This document shows positions 6,664 to 12,211 of a DNA stretch of 12,219 nt, piece after piece. The DNA is taken from positions 1-12,219 of the forward strand of contig JACQNW010000128.1 in assembly GCA_016202845.1 (NCBI GenBank). The letters run 5' to 3'. How positions within the stretch are numbered: the stretch's first letter is position 1; each line of letters opens with the position of its first letter. Origin of the DNA: Candidatus Aenigmatarchaeota archaeon. GTDB lineage: Archaea > Aenigmatarchaeota > Aenigmatarchaeia > GW2011-AR5. The notes beneath the pieces are model-generated. The model saw nothing but the letters and a program-made list of their open reading frames with translations, had not been told where the DNA came from and ran no database searches. A program made the translations under genes and the position numbers.

Positions 6664-8124
6664 TTAGTCTGTAACCCGGCCCGGCCAGCCCCACCAGAAC
6701 CGCTCCCCGAATTTTTTTATAAAACTAAAGAAACCCTCTTCGCCTTTCCTGCCTGGATAAAGAACAATCGAATTGCTGTCCTTCAGGAATGCCGTGCTGA
6801 ATTTTACCGGATGCAACCTCAGGATAAGCGCGTCGAATTGGGCGCTTATGCCGGATGACCACCATGCAAATTCCTTGTAAGGCTCCACTGTCCAGCAATA
6901 ATCTTTTGGTTTTTTTTCAGTGATTTTTATCCTTATGCACTCACCGCCGGACGGCGACAAGGAGTCGTCATTATTGATATCATGGATGTCTGTCCCTATA
7001 TTTTCCACACACTTGTAGTGATCGCCTTCGTATGTTACAACAGGCTTATCGCCCCCTGTATAGCTGTATATTGGGTGGCTTATTTCGCGCTTGCAGACAT
7101 TGTTCGGATCATCGCCTCCACCGCACGAGAATCTTTCTACATCTATTGTGCCGGGAATTTTGCATGGGCTTGCAAGGTAAAAATCAGACGATTTGTAAGA
7201 CAATACTGCAAGATCAGCATCTTCATCTTTTTCTTGCGGGCCTAACTGGTACAACAATTCTATTCTTTTGATGTTCTTGCATGCGCTGGTAAGCGGAAAT
7301 TTATAAATAGCGTCGCGCGTCTTCAGGCATATTGCATTGTCGCCGCATGACCTGTATTTTATCAGAGAGCGCTCAAGCGAATTCTGCTCAACGACTACAT
7401 TTGCCAGCTTGAACCTGTTGTTGATCTTGTCTTTATTGCCGGATTTTCCGGGCTCGCTTGGAATTTCTGTCACTTCCCATTTTCCCAGATTGCCCTCGCC
7501 TTCCTCGCCTAAAGCAGTTTTTTTTGGCTCCTGGTCTGGAAAAGTGTTAAGGCTGTCAGACAAAACAATATTTGTCACAAAAATATTTGCAGACGTTAAC
7601 TGAATATCACTTTCCTCGGCTTTTGACTTGAATTCTTCGCCAACATCTGCTACATGCTGCTTTAGTGATTTTATGAAATTTTCAACATCGGCCGGGTTCT
7701 TTATTGTGTCGCCTGGCGCTTGCAATTTGTTTGAATTAAACTTTTTGTAGTCAAAAGGCGTTATCACCCTGTATTGCAGCCCTGTATAGATGTCCCATCC
7801 AGCAGCTTCGCCTGCCGGGAAAGATTCATAATATATAAGATAATTGGGGTCGCCTGAAGATTGTATCTGAAAGCTGGGAATGATTGTCCACAGGCCGTAA
7901 AATTTTGTTGGTTTCGGCTGCGTGAGCCTAATTCCTTCTATAGATGTCGTGTCCAATCCGGTGCAGATGTCATTTATCGACCCTCTTATTATTTCTGCCG
8001 TGAGCACTGCATTGTTCAGGTCAGGCGCCACTATTCCTGAAATTCCCTTCCAGACCGCGAATAATGTTATTGCTAAAACAACAAGTTTTGCGACTGTCCA
8101 GCCCATGAATTCTAACGTTAACAT
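6664..8124 (-). CDS. Large single-pass Cys-rich surface protein (486 aa)
   Basis: The N-terminus MLTLEFMGW leads to a hydrophobic helix at about 10-32. A second possible start is the ATG at Met7, closer to the helix; the TATA spacing suits the first start better. The external domain has ten cysteines (54, 260, 266, 282, 321, 334, 344, 372, 396, 410). D382-I-N384-N-D386 resembles the first half of an EF-hand calcium loop, but no glycine or full loop follows. A Lys/Glu/Gly-rich, probably flexible stretch lies at 205-235. The last 25 residues are aromatic and basic (FSFIKKFGERFWWGW), perhaps an amphipathic membrane-contacting tail. The promoter has an inverted repeat bracketing the TATA box. The function is unknown; part of the surface assembly by context. 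Confidence 0.82.
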   Translation of the reverse strand: MLTLEFMGWTVAKLVVLAITLFAVWKGISGIVAPDLNNAVLTAEIIRGSINDICTGLDTTSIEGIRLTQPKPTKFYGLWTIIPSFQIQSSGDPNYLIYYESFPAGEAAGWDIYTGLQYRVITPFDYKKFNSNKLQAPGDTIKNPADVENFIKSLKQHVADVGEEFKSKAEESDIQLTSANIFVTNIVLSDSLNTFPDQEPKKTALGEEGEGNLGKWEVTEIPSEPGKSGNKDKINNRFKLANVVVEQNSLERSLIKYRSCGDNAICLKTRDAIYKFPLTSACKNIKRIELLYQLGPQEKDEDADLAVLSYKSSDFYLASPCKIPGTIDVERFSCGGGDDPNNVCKREISHPIYSYTGGDKPVVTYEGDHYKCVENIGTDIHDINNDDSLSPSGGECIRIKITEKKPKDYCWTVEPYKEFAWWSSGISAQFDALILRLHPVKFSTAFLKDSNSIVLYPGRKGEEGFFSFIKKFGERFWWGWPGRVTD

Positions 8125-8131
8125 TGATATG

Positions 8132-8169
8132 GCCTCTCAAAGGGATAAAAATATTATACCTTTGAGGGC
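8132..8169. repeat. Inverted repeat bracketing the TATA box of the 486-aa gene
   Basis: CTCAAAGG (8136-8143) and CCTTTGAG (8159-8166) form perfect 8-bp arms around a 15-bp AT-rich spacer. With one bulged T at 8135 the arms extend to GCC/GGC, giving 11 pairs. The spacer contains the only good TATA box for the 486-aa gene, so protein bound here, or extruded structure, would block TBP. A regulatory operator is inferred. Confidence 0.5.
8151..8158 (-). promoter_or_regulatory. TATA box for the 486-aa gene
   Basis: The minus strand reads TATAATAT, starting 34 nt before the ATG at 8124, which predicts a leader of only several bases. It sits inside the spacer of the inverted repeat at 8132-8169. A second TATATA lies at about 8170-8175, further upstream. 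Confidence 0.45.
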
Positions 8170-8223
8170 TATATATGGACAATCAGATGTATTATTCCAT
8201 ATTTTGCTTATTGCTCCAAAAGA

Positions 8224-8358
8224 TCACTTTGGAATCTGGCCAAAAATAAATCCCAGGCCTTGCTTGAAACCCGGCAGAATGCCGCTTGCTATTGACAAGA
8301 CAACAATCAAGACTATCATCATCAGTATAATAGAAATTACAAGATATTCTATGCGCAT
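8224..8358 (-). CDS. Micro-pilin-like membrane protein (44 aa)
   Basis: This very short gene has ATG at 8356-8358 and TGA at 8224-8226. The protein starts MRIEYLVISI, has one hydrophobic helix at about 5-26, and ends in a short Gly/Phe-rich tail (PGFKQGLGFIFGQIPK). It has no cysteine. Evidence that it is real: a TATA box starting 29 nt upstream, the coding-like hydrophobic pattern, and a neighbour (8393-8554) and a third gene (11988-12146) with the same size and architecture. Helix-only subunits of this size recall Flp/Tad-type pilins, but sequence identity is not evident. The long open frame on the plus strand through this region is taken to be its shadow. Confidence 0.68.
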   Translation of the reverse strand: MRIEYLVISIILMMIVLIVVLSIASGILPGFKQGLGFIFGQIPK

Positions 8359-8375
8359 GTTGTATCTTTGCTTTC

Positions 8376-8387
8376 AATTATATTAAA
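8376..8387 (-). promoter_or_regulatory. TATA box for the 44-aa gene
   Basis: The minus strand reads TTTAATATAATT, starting 29 nt before the ATG at 8358, within the 34-bp gap between the two micro-pilin-like genes. It suggests separate transcription of the 44-aa gene. Confidence 0.45.
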
Positions 8388-8392
8388 GCAGG

Positions 8393-8554
8393 TTAAGTCC
8401 CCACGCCAAATAATGAGAGAAGAGCTCCTCTGGAATAAGTCCAAAGGCTTGATGACTCCTGCCCTGTGTTGAAGTAAAGTATGGCTATGATTGCAAGAAC
8501 TATCAGTGCAGATACAAGCGCTATAAGTGTTGTTGATGTTGCTTCTATTGCCAT
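8393..8554 (-). CDS. Micro-pilin-like membrane protein (53 aa)
   Basis: The start is ATG at 8552-8554 and the stop is TAA at 8393-8395. The protein begins MAIEATSTTL, with a hydrophobic helix at about 9-28 (ALVSALIVLAIIAILYF), then a polar turn (NTGQESSS) and an amphipathic tail (LWTYSRGALLSLFGVGT). It has no cysteine. Glu4 just before the helix recalls the conserved glutamate near the mature N-terminus of type IV pilins. Size and tail match the 44- and 52-aa proteins of this cluster. A TATA box 30 nt upstream supports expression. The region between it and the 374-aa gene holds the inverted-repeat element at 8595-8684. A filament subunit role is inference. Confidence 0.7.
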   Translation of the reverse strand: MAIEATSTTLIALVSALIVLAIIAILYFNTGQESSSLWTYSRGALLSLFGVGT

Positions 8555-8575
8555 AAAATTAATTGCCAGCGCCTG

Positions 8576-8584
8576 CTTATTAAA
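8576..8584 (-). promoter_or_regulatory. TATA box for the 53-aa gene
   Basis: The minus strand reads TTTAATAAG, starting 30 nt before the ATG at 8554. It lies immediately downstream (minus strand) of the inverted-repeat element, only two bases past the flanking direct repeat at 8587-8592. Confidence 0.45.
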
Positions 8585-8594
8585 TCATCTGATC

Positions 8595-8684
8595 GTATCT
8601 CCGAAAGTCGGATTACTGCCCTTCTGGCAGTAACCCTCCAACGAGGTATACGCAATGAGGCGTATACCTCACTTTCGGAGATAC
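8595..8684. mobile_element. MITE-like 90-bp element with 14-bp terminal inverted repeats and two internal hairpins
   Basis: Perfect 14-bp inverted repeats form the ends (8595-8608 and 8671-8684; GTATCTCCGAAAGT and its complement). Inside are two further hairpins: TTACTGCC/GGCAGTAA with a 5-base loop (8613-8633), and GAGGTATACGC/GCGTATACCTC with a 6-base loop (8643-8670), the second abutting the outer stem. The whole can fold as a three-way junction. ATCTGA occurs directly at both flanks (8587-8592 and 8686-8691), as a target-site duplication would. Because ATCTGA is partly self-complementary it also lengthens the stem, so the duplication is not certain. There is no coding capacity. Alternatives are a structured RNA at the 3' end of the 374-aa transcript or a protein-binding cruciform. 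Confidence 0.6.
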
Positions 8685-9808
8685 TATCTGAAAGCCTGCG
8701 GCATAAGCTGCTGCTGCAACTTTTCTCTTTGCTCTGACAAGCATTCTGGCAAATATGGGGAAAATGCCACACGACCTGCAGCAGCCTTTGCATATGAATC
8801 ACTCATCGAAGCAAGCTCGCGCATTGCCACTCTTTTATTTGAGCAAGCGCGATCATCCTGCCTTTTATCCATTATGATCCCTTCAAGATAATCTGCAACA
8901 AATACGGCTTCCTCAGGCGACATTGCCAAACTTTTCATAGCTCGGAAAATTTCACTGTCTGTAACCTTTGCCCAGCCTGGCCCGCTTGCAGTGAGGCAGG
9001 TGCTATTCGGGCACAAACCTGCTATGTCCCATGGTTTTAAGACTTCTTTATAATTGCCCAAGGCTCGAACCGCAACGCTGTTGTTTGCATTATCCCGAAG
9101 GAATGGCACAAGGCTCATGGGCTTGTACCTTGCTGCTATTTTTTCAAGTGTGTTCCAGCACCCTGCTTCTCCATGTAGCCTTACTTCATCCCTGTCACAA
9201 TTGGTATTCCAGCAGATCTGTCCAATGTCTTTTAGGCCGTCTTTTATCGCAAGCACGCTGCAATATTCGTCAATAGTTGTTGGAGTCACTGAGCATTTGT
9301 CTAATTCGCATGCAACCAAATAACCTTCTTGGGACATTACCGACATCGTTTCTACTAGAAGCTCATCAGGTTTGCCGGTTTTTCTGACTGGTATCAATAT
9401 CAATTTTTCGCCGCCTTTTTCCCTTATTTTTAGGCGCACAGGCTTATAACCTTCTGGTGAAGAAATAGCGCCTGCGAGATAGTCGGCATGGCCTCTTCTA
9501 GGGCCATTAACAGAGCACAATTTTACAAAATCCTCCTTTCTGTCTTCATTCAGATCCAAAGGAGAGAGACCCATTGCTTGTTCGGCTTGCACTAGAATAT
9601 CTCTTCTTAAAGTGCCTTCTGGCTTGCACCCATAGGGAAGAAACTTATTTTCATCACCCGGCTTGAATGATTCGTATGGTATTGATGAAGGCTGCCTGAT
9701 GTTATTGTAAATTTCTGCGCCCCTGGAATAAATTTGCCGTTTAAAAGGCGTTGCCGCCGCCAACGCCAATAATACTGCTGCACCCAGGGTTCTGCCAGTT
9801 TTACTCAT
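8684..9808 (-). CDS. Exported Cys-rich protein of unknown function (374 aa)
   Basis: This member differs from its neighbours. The N-terminus MSKTGRTLGAAVLLALAAA is a short, Ala-rich helix (about 8-20) after basic residues, followed by more basic residues (FKRQ), more like a Sec signal or signal-anchor than a class III pilin signal. Twelve cysteines are present (61, 98, 167, 172, 183, 199, 204, 217, 266, 271, 322, 356), including C-x4-C pairs at 167/172, 199/204 and 266/271. D85-L-N87-E-D89 with D93 resembles a calcium-binding EF-hand/dockerin-type loop, without the usual Gly. The C-terminal half is helical. The TAG stop overlaps the right end of the inverted-repeat element (8595-8684). No family was recognised; an extracellular partner of the surface apparatus by context. 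Confidence 0.8.
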   Translation of the reverse strand: MSKTGRTLGAAVLLALAAATPFKRQIYSRGAEIYNNIRQPSSIPYESFKPGDENKFLPYGCKPEGTLRRDILVQAEQAMGLSPLDLNEDRKEDFVKLCSVNGPRRGHADYLAGAISSPEGYKPVRLKIREKGGEKLILIPVRKTGKPDELLVETMSVMSQEGYLVACELDKCSVTPTTIDEYCSVLAIKDGLKDIGQICWNTNCDRDEVRLHGEAGCWNTLEKIAARYKPMSLVPFLRDNANNSVAVRALGNYKEVLKPWDIAGLCPNSTCLTASGPGWAKVTDSEIFRAMKSLAMSPEEAVFVADYLEGIIMDKRQDDRACSNKRVAMRELASMSDSYAKAAAGRVAFSPYLPECLSEQREKLQQQLMPQAFR

Positions 9809-9827
9809 TATACCACTAGTTAATAGT

Positions 9828-9836
9828 GATTATTAA
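9828..9836 (-). promoter_or_regulatory. TATA-like box for the 374-aa gene
   Basis: The minus strand reads TTAATAATC, starting 28 nt before the ATG at 9808, in the 39-bp gap after the 340-aa gene. The short palindrome CACTA-GTTAA-TAGTG (9814-9828) lies between it and the start codon. Confidence 0.4.
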
Positions 9837-9847
9837 GATTCTTAAGC

Positions 9848-10870
9848 TTATGCGACAGGCGGCAGGCGGACTTCTGTCGCTATTATGTCGTCAGGGTTTG
9901 GAGCTGAGTCGCAGCCCGGCGTGGCATCCTTGTCTATGCAGTTTTTGATCAGCTGCACTTCTATGTCACTGCCGCCGCATATCATATCTACAGAAAACTT
10001 GTTTGCAGTAAGAGCTTTTTGCTCCACATAATTGTCACCCTGCGGCATATATTTATTTTTGCTCTCGTCTGAATTGCAAAAAACATATATTTTCACATGT
10101 TTGTCTTCTATTATTGGCGTTATTGCAGTGACAGTGAACTGGATGTTTGTGTTTTCTCCTGAAGGCCTTGATATCACAGATGCGTCAACAATGCTTATGC
10201 GCGCGCTCACGTCTGATATGCAGTTATTGGCAGCTTTTACAGAAACAATTCCTTTTAGCAAAGGCTGGCATTTTGCCTGGAAATCCTTGAGATTGTGAAG
10301 CAGCTTATATTCTGCGGGGCTTTTTTTATACTTTTCAAACGACCGAACTGCTTCATTTCTGCATTCTATAGCAGTAACTGAGCTGGATTCTCCTGTTGCC
10401 AAAAATGCAATCAAAACTGTTTCCAAAGGGCTGAATGTGTCTATGGACACTGCTTCATAGCTTTCAAACGTGTAAATGCTTTCCAACGGGTCTTTTTTTA
10501 GCGGATCTGGAATTGAAATTCCTTTTGCAGGATCTATTGTGTCTTCCCCTATTTTTTTGGCGGGTATAGCCGAGCTTTTGAAAATAAAAATAGGCAGAAG
10601 GTTTTGATGCTTGTCCTGCGAAAATAAGCCTAAATCTTCTGTGTTAATCTTAAAGTCATAGCGCGTTATTTGCCCTAACTGTTGTTTGCTTAGGCAATTT
10701 ATTATAACTTTTGCAGCCTGGTCTTCTGGAAGAGTTGTAACTGTTATTGGCTGGGGATTTGCAACAGCTCCAATCCTGAACTGGGATAAAACCAGCAATG
10801 CTACAACAATTATCAAAAAGACCATCAATGCAATAAAGAAAACAGGAGCTTGGTCAACTATGTCAGTCAT
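9848..10870 (-). CDS. Single-pass Cys-rich surface protein (340 aa)
   Basis: The N-terminus MTDIVDQAPVFF precedes a strongly hydrophobic helix at about 8-29, so the protein is predicted to be membrane-anchored with the bulk outside. The K/R-G motif is absent; the D-Q just before the helix might serve a variant processing site, or the signal may stay uncleaved. The external domain has eight cysteines (59, 170, 201, 217, 265, 298, 311, 320). Residues 208-265 look like beta strands (IVSVKAANNC, ARISIVDASV, IQFTVTAITP, VKIYVFCN), perhaps an immunoglobulin-like or pilin-type sandwich. The promoter is a TATA box 29 nt upstream, separated from the preceding gene by 129 bp. It is part of the same co-oriented surface cluster; no named family was recognised. 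Confidence 0.82.
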   Translation of the reverse strand: MTDIVDQAPVFFIALMVFLIIVVALLVLSQFRIGAVANPQPITVTTLPEDQAAKVIINCLSKQQLGQITRYDFKINTEDLGLFSQDKHQNLLPIFIFKSSAIPAKKIGEDTIDPAKGISIPDPLKKDPLESIYTFESYEAVSIDTFSPLETVLIAFLATGESSSVTAIECRNEAVRSFEKYKKSPAEYKLLHNLKDFQAKCQPLLKGIVSVKAANNCISDVSARISIVDASVISRPSGENTNIQFTVTAITPIIEDKHVKIYVFCNSDESKNKYMPQGDNYVEQKALTANKFSVDMICGGSDIEVQLIKNCIDKDATPGCDSAPNPDDIIATEVRLPPVA

Positions 10871-10892
10871 ATGTTTTAATTGGTTTGGCCCT

Positions 10893-10899
10893 CTATAAA
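10893..10899 (-). promoter_or_regulatory. TATA box for the 340-aa gene
   Basis: The minus strand reads TTTATAG, starting 29 nt before the ATG at 10870. A second AT-rich box (CTATAAT) lies about 15 nt further upstream. The 129-bp gap upstream makes this a likely transcription-unit boundary. Confidence 0.5.
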
Positions 10900-10970
10900 T
10901 TCAAAATTATAGTCGGTTCGGCAAATTAATGAACTTTGTATTTACCAAACTCCTTTATAGTAAATTCAGT

Positions 10971-10995
10971 AAAAGTTCAATTATTAACTGAACTT
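10971..10995 (-). terminator. Hairpin with T-run after the 327-aa gene
   Basis: On the minus strand AAGTTCA and TGAACTT (7-bp arms, 9-base loop) directly follow the stop at 11000-11002 and run into TTTT. It could act as a terminator for the unit starting at 12146, although archaeal termination rests mainly on the T-run. An operator for the next gene is the alternative. Confidence 0.35.
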
Positions 10996-10999
10996 ATTA

Positions 11000-11983
11000 T
11001 TAGGCGCAGCCTGTCTTATAGCTTGAAGGGGGGACTGAAATTTTTTGCGCGCCAAGGTATGCAAGATCGCACCGGTCGCCATTGTCCGGGTCAAACCTTT
11101 CCTTTTTCCAGCAATCCTGATATTGAGGCTCATTTCGCCAGAAAATAATCCATAAAGGGTCTCCAATTTCCCATACTCCTGCTTTGTCTGCAAGCACCCG
11201 AAATACCGGCTTGCGTTCACCGCATGATTTTGTTGCATCTGCATAGTCTTGAAGCTCGATTTTTGCAACAACTTTGCATGGATTGATATATTTTTGGCAA
11301 ATCTCTGGATTTTCCTGATCCTGGCAGGAGATTTTATCGTCTTCCAGATATAATTTCATAAGGCTTATATCATCCTGTGCGCACTGAAAGCGAATGGTCG
11401 CAACGCATCTTCCGCCCCTCAATGCGTCTAAAGGACCTGTTGAGTAAAGAAATTTGTTTTCAAGGCTTTGCAAGGTAATCATATGATTGTTAAGAAACAA
11501 AGTTTGCAAAGGCTGAATTTGCCCCGGGTATTCTGCTGCATCATTTCTTAAAATTGGCGGAGGCTCTTCGCTTATCATGTTGACAAATTTCACTTCTCCC
11601 TTTGCTTCTGAGCTTAGAAGCTGCTCAATTTCCGGCTTGAGCGGCTGTATATTTTTGTTTGCAGCCCTTGCTCCTTTATAATAAATTGAAACATACACGT
11701 TTTGATCCATGCCTCTTTCAAGGAACTTGACTTTTGCAGACTTCAAATCCACCGTGTACAATGTTTGTTCAATTCCCTGGCTGCATGCCACTTCGGCTTC
11801 CGGATCCTGTGTTACACGCACAATATTGCCGATTGTATTTACAAATGGCAATTGAGCATTATCAACAACATCCTCTTTCTCCTGCTCGCCTGACTGGAAT
11901 GATGTTGTAAAGGCAATCATTACAATGGCAATCACGACAAACATGACGATAAGGTAAAAAGGAGATTCAACAACAGGGAGCAT
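11000..11983 (-). CDS. Single-pass Cys-rich surface protein (327 aa)
   Basis: The N-terminus MLPVVESPFY leads into a hydrophobic helix at about 8-28. Glu6 just before the helix recalls type IV pilin N-termini, but the K/R-G motif is absent. An acidic, probably flexible linker (GEQEKEDVVD) follows. The external domain has ten cysteines (67, 193, 201, 220, 229, 236, 254, 291, 305, 326), most in the C-terminal 140 residues, and aromatic stretches such as WEIGDPLWIIFWRNE. The ATG is five bases after the stop of the 52-aa gene and is served by a GGTGATC ribosome-binding site that overlaps that stop, so the two genes are co-transcribed and probably coupled. The function is unknown; likely part of the same surface structure. 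Confidence 0.83.
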   Translation of the reverse strand: MLPVVESPFYLIVMFVVIAIVMIAFTTSFQSGEQEKEDVVDNAQLPFVNTIGNIVRVTQDPEAEVACSQGIEQTLYTVDLKSAKVKFLERGMDQNVYVSIYYKGARAANKNIQPLKPEIEQLLSSEAKGEVKFVNMISEEPPPILRNDAAEYPGQIQPLQTLFLNNHMITLQSLENKFLYSTGPLDALRGGRCVATIRFQCAQDDISLMKLYLEDDKISCQDQENPEICQKYINPCKVVAKIELQDYADATKSCGERKPVFRVLADKAGVWEIGDPLWIIFWRNEPQYQDCWKKERFDPDNGDRCDLAYLGAQKISVPPSSYKTGCA

Positions 11984-11985
11984 TT

Positions 11986-11992
11986 GATCACC
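11986..11992 (-). promoter_or_regulatory. Shine-Dalgarno site for the 327-aa gene, overlapping the upstream stop
   Basis: The minus strand reads GGTGATC, matching the 16S rRNA tail over seven bases. It includes the TGA stop of the 52-aa gene. This supports both the ATG at 11983 and translation coupling. Confidence 0.65.
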
Positions 11993-12146
11993 CTATGGCT
12001 TCAGGTATGCCCTGTGCAAAAGGAGACACCCATGCTATCAGCTCTCCGGCAGTTCCTTTGAAAACAAGAAAATATATACCAATTCCTATCATCATTGTTG
12101 CGAGTATCACAAGCGGCACAAGGACCAAAATTGCTATACCTTTCAT
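11988..12146 (-). CDS. Micro-pilin-like membrane protein (52 aa)
   Basis: The start is ATG at 12144-12146 and the stop is TGA at 11988-11990. It starts MKG, a class III-type signal, followed by a hydrophobic helix at about 4-28 and a short amphipathic tail (AGELIAWVSPFAQGIPEAIG). It has no cysteine. It is the first gene of the cluster in the window, coupled to the 327-aa gene. Size and layout resemble the 53- and 44-aa proteins at 8393-8554 and 8224-8358, and more distantly bacterial Flp pilins (a helix plus a short tail). The TATA box and a 13-bp inverted repeat lie just upstream. A core filament subunit is a reasonable guess, not shown. Confidence 0.75.
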   Translation of the reverse strand: MKGIAILVLVPLVILATMMIGIGIYFLVFKGTAGELIAWVSPFAQGIPEAIG

Positions 12147-12164
12147 TTTTATCTAACTCCAAAG

Positions 12165-12170
12165 CTTATA
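12165..12170 (-). promoter_or_regulatory. TATA box for the 52-aa / 327-aa unit
   Basis: The minus strand reads TATAAG, starting 24 nt before the ATG at 12146, giving a leaderless or nearly leaderless transcript. The 13-bp inverted repeat ends three bases upstream of it, over the expected BRE/upstream-factor region. Confidence 0.5.
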
Positions 12171-12172
12171 GC

Positions 12173-12211
12173 TAACCAAATAAATAACCCCGATATTAAT
12201 TTATTTGGTTA
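12173..12211. repeat. 13-bp perfect inverted repeat upstream of the first cluster gene
   Basis: TAACCAAATAAAT (12173-12185) and ATTTATTTGGTTA (12199-12211) are exact reverse complements separated by 13 bases (AACCCCGATATTA). The centre-to-centre distance is 26 bp, about two and a half helical turns, and the repeat adjoins the TATA box at 12165-12170. This suits a dimeric or tetrameric transcription factor site. A terminator or edge of a neighbouring element beyond the window cannot be excluded. Confidence 0.5.

Noticed and set aside
8192..8377. Minus-strand frame of 61 codons overlapping the 44-aa gene in another frame
   Set aside because: It has no hydrophobic helix or coherent pattern, while the alternative frame gives a clean pilin-like helix with a correctly spaced TATA box.
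7922..8386. Plus-strand open frame of 154 codons crossing the promoter region and the 44-aa gene
   Set aside because: It is antisense to the 486-aa gene and to the TATA-preceded 44-aa gene, and its composition reads as the complement of hydrophobic codons; no promoter or ribosome-binding site supports it.
8595..8684. The nested inverted repeats as an ordinary transcription terminator
   Set aside because: There is no T-run after the stem on either strand, and three nested perfect stems with flanking direct repeats go beyond what a terminator needs.
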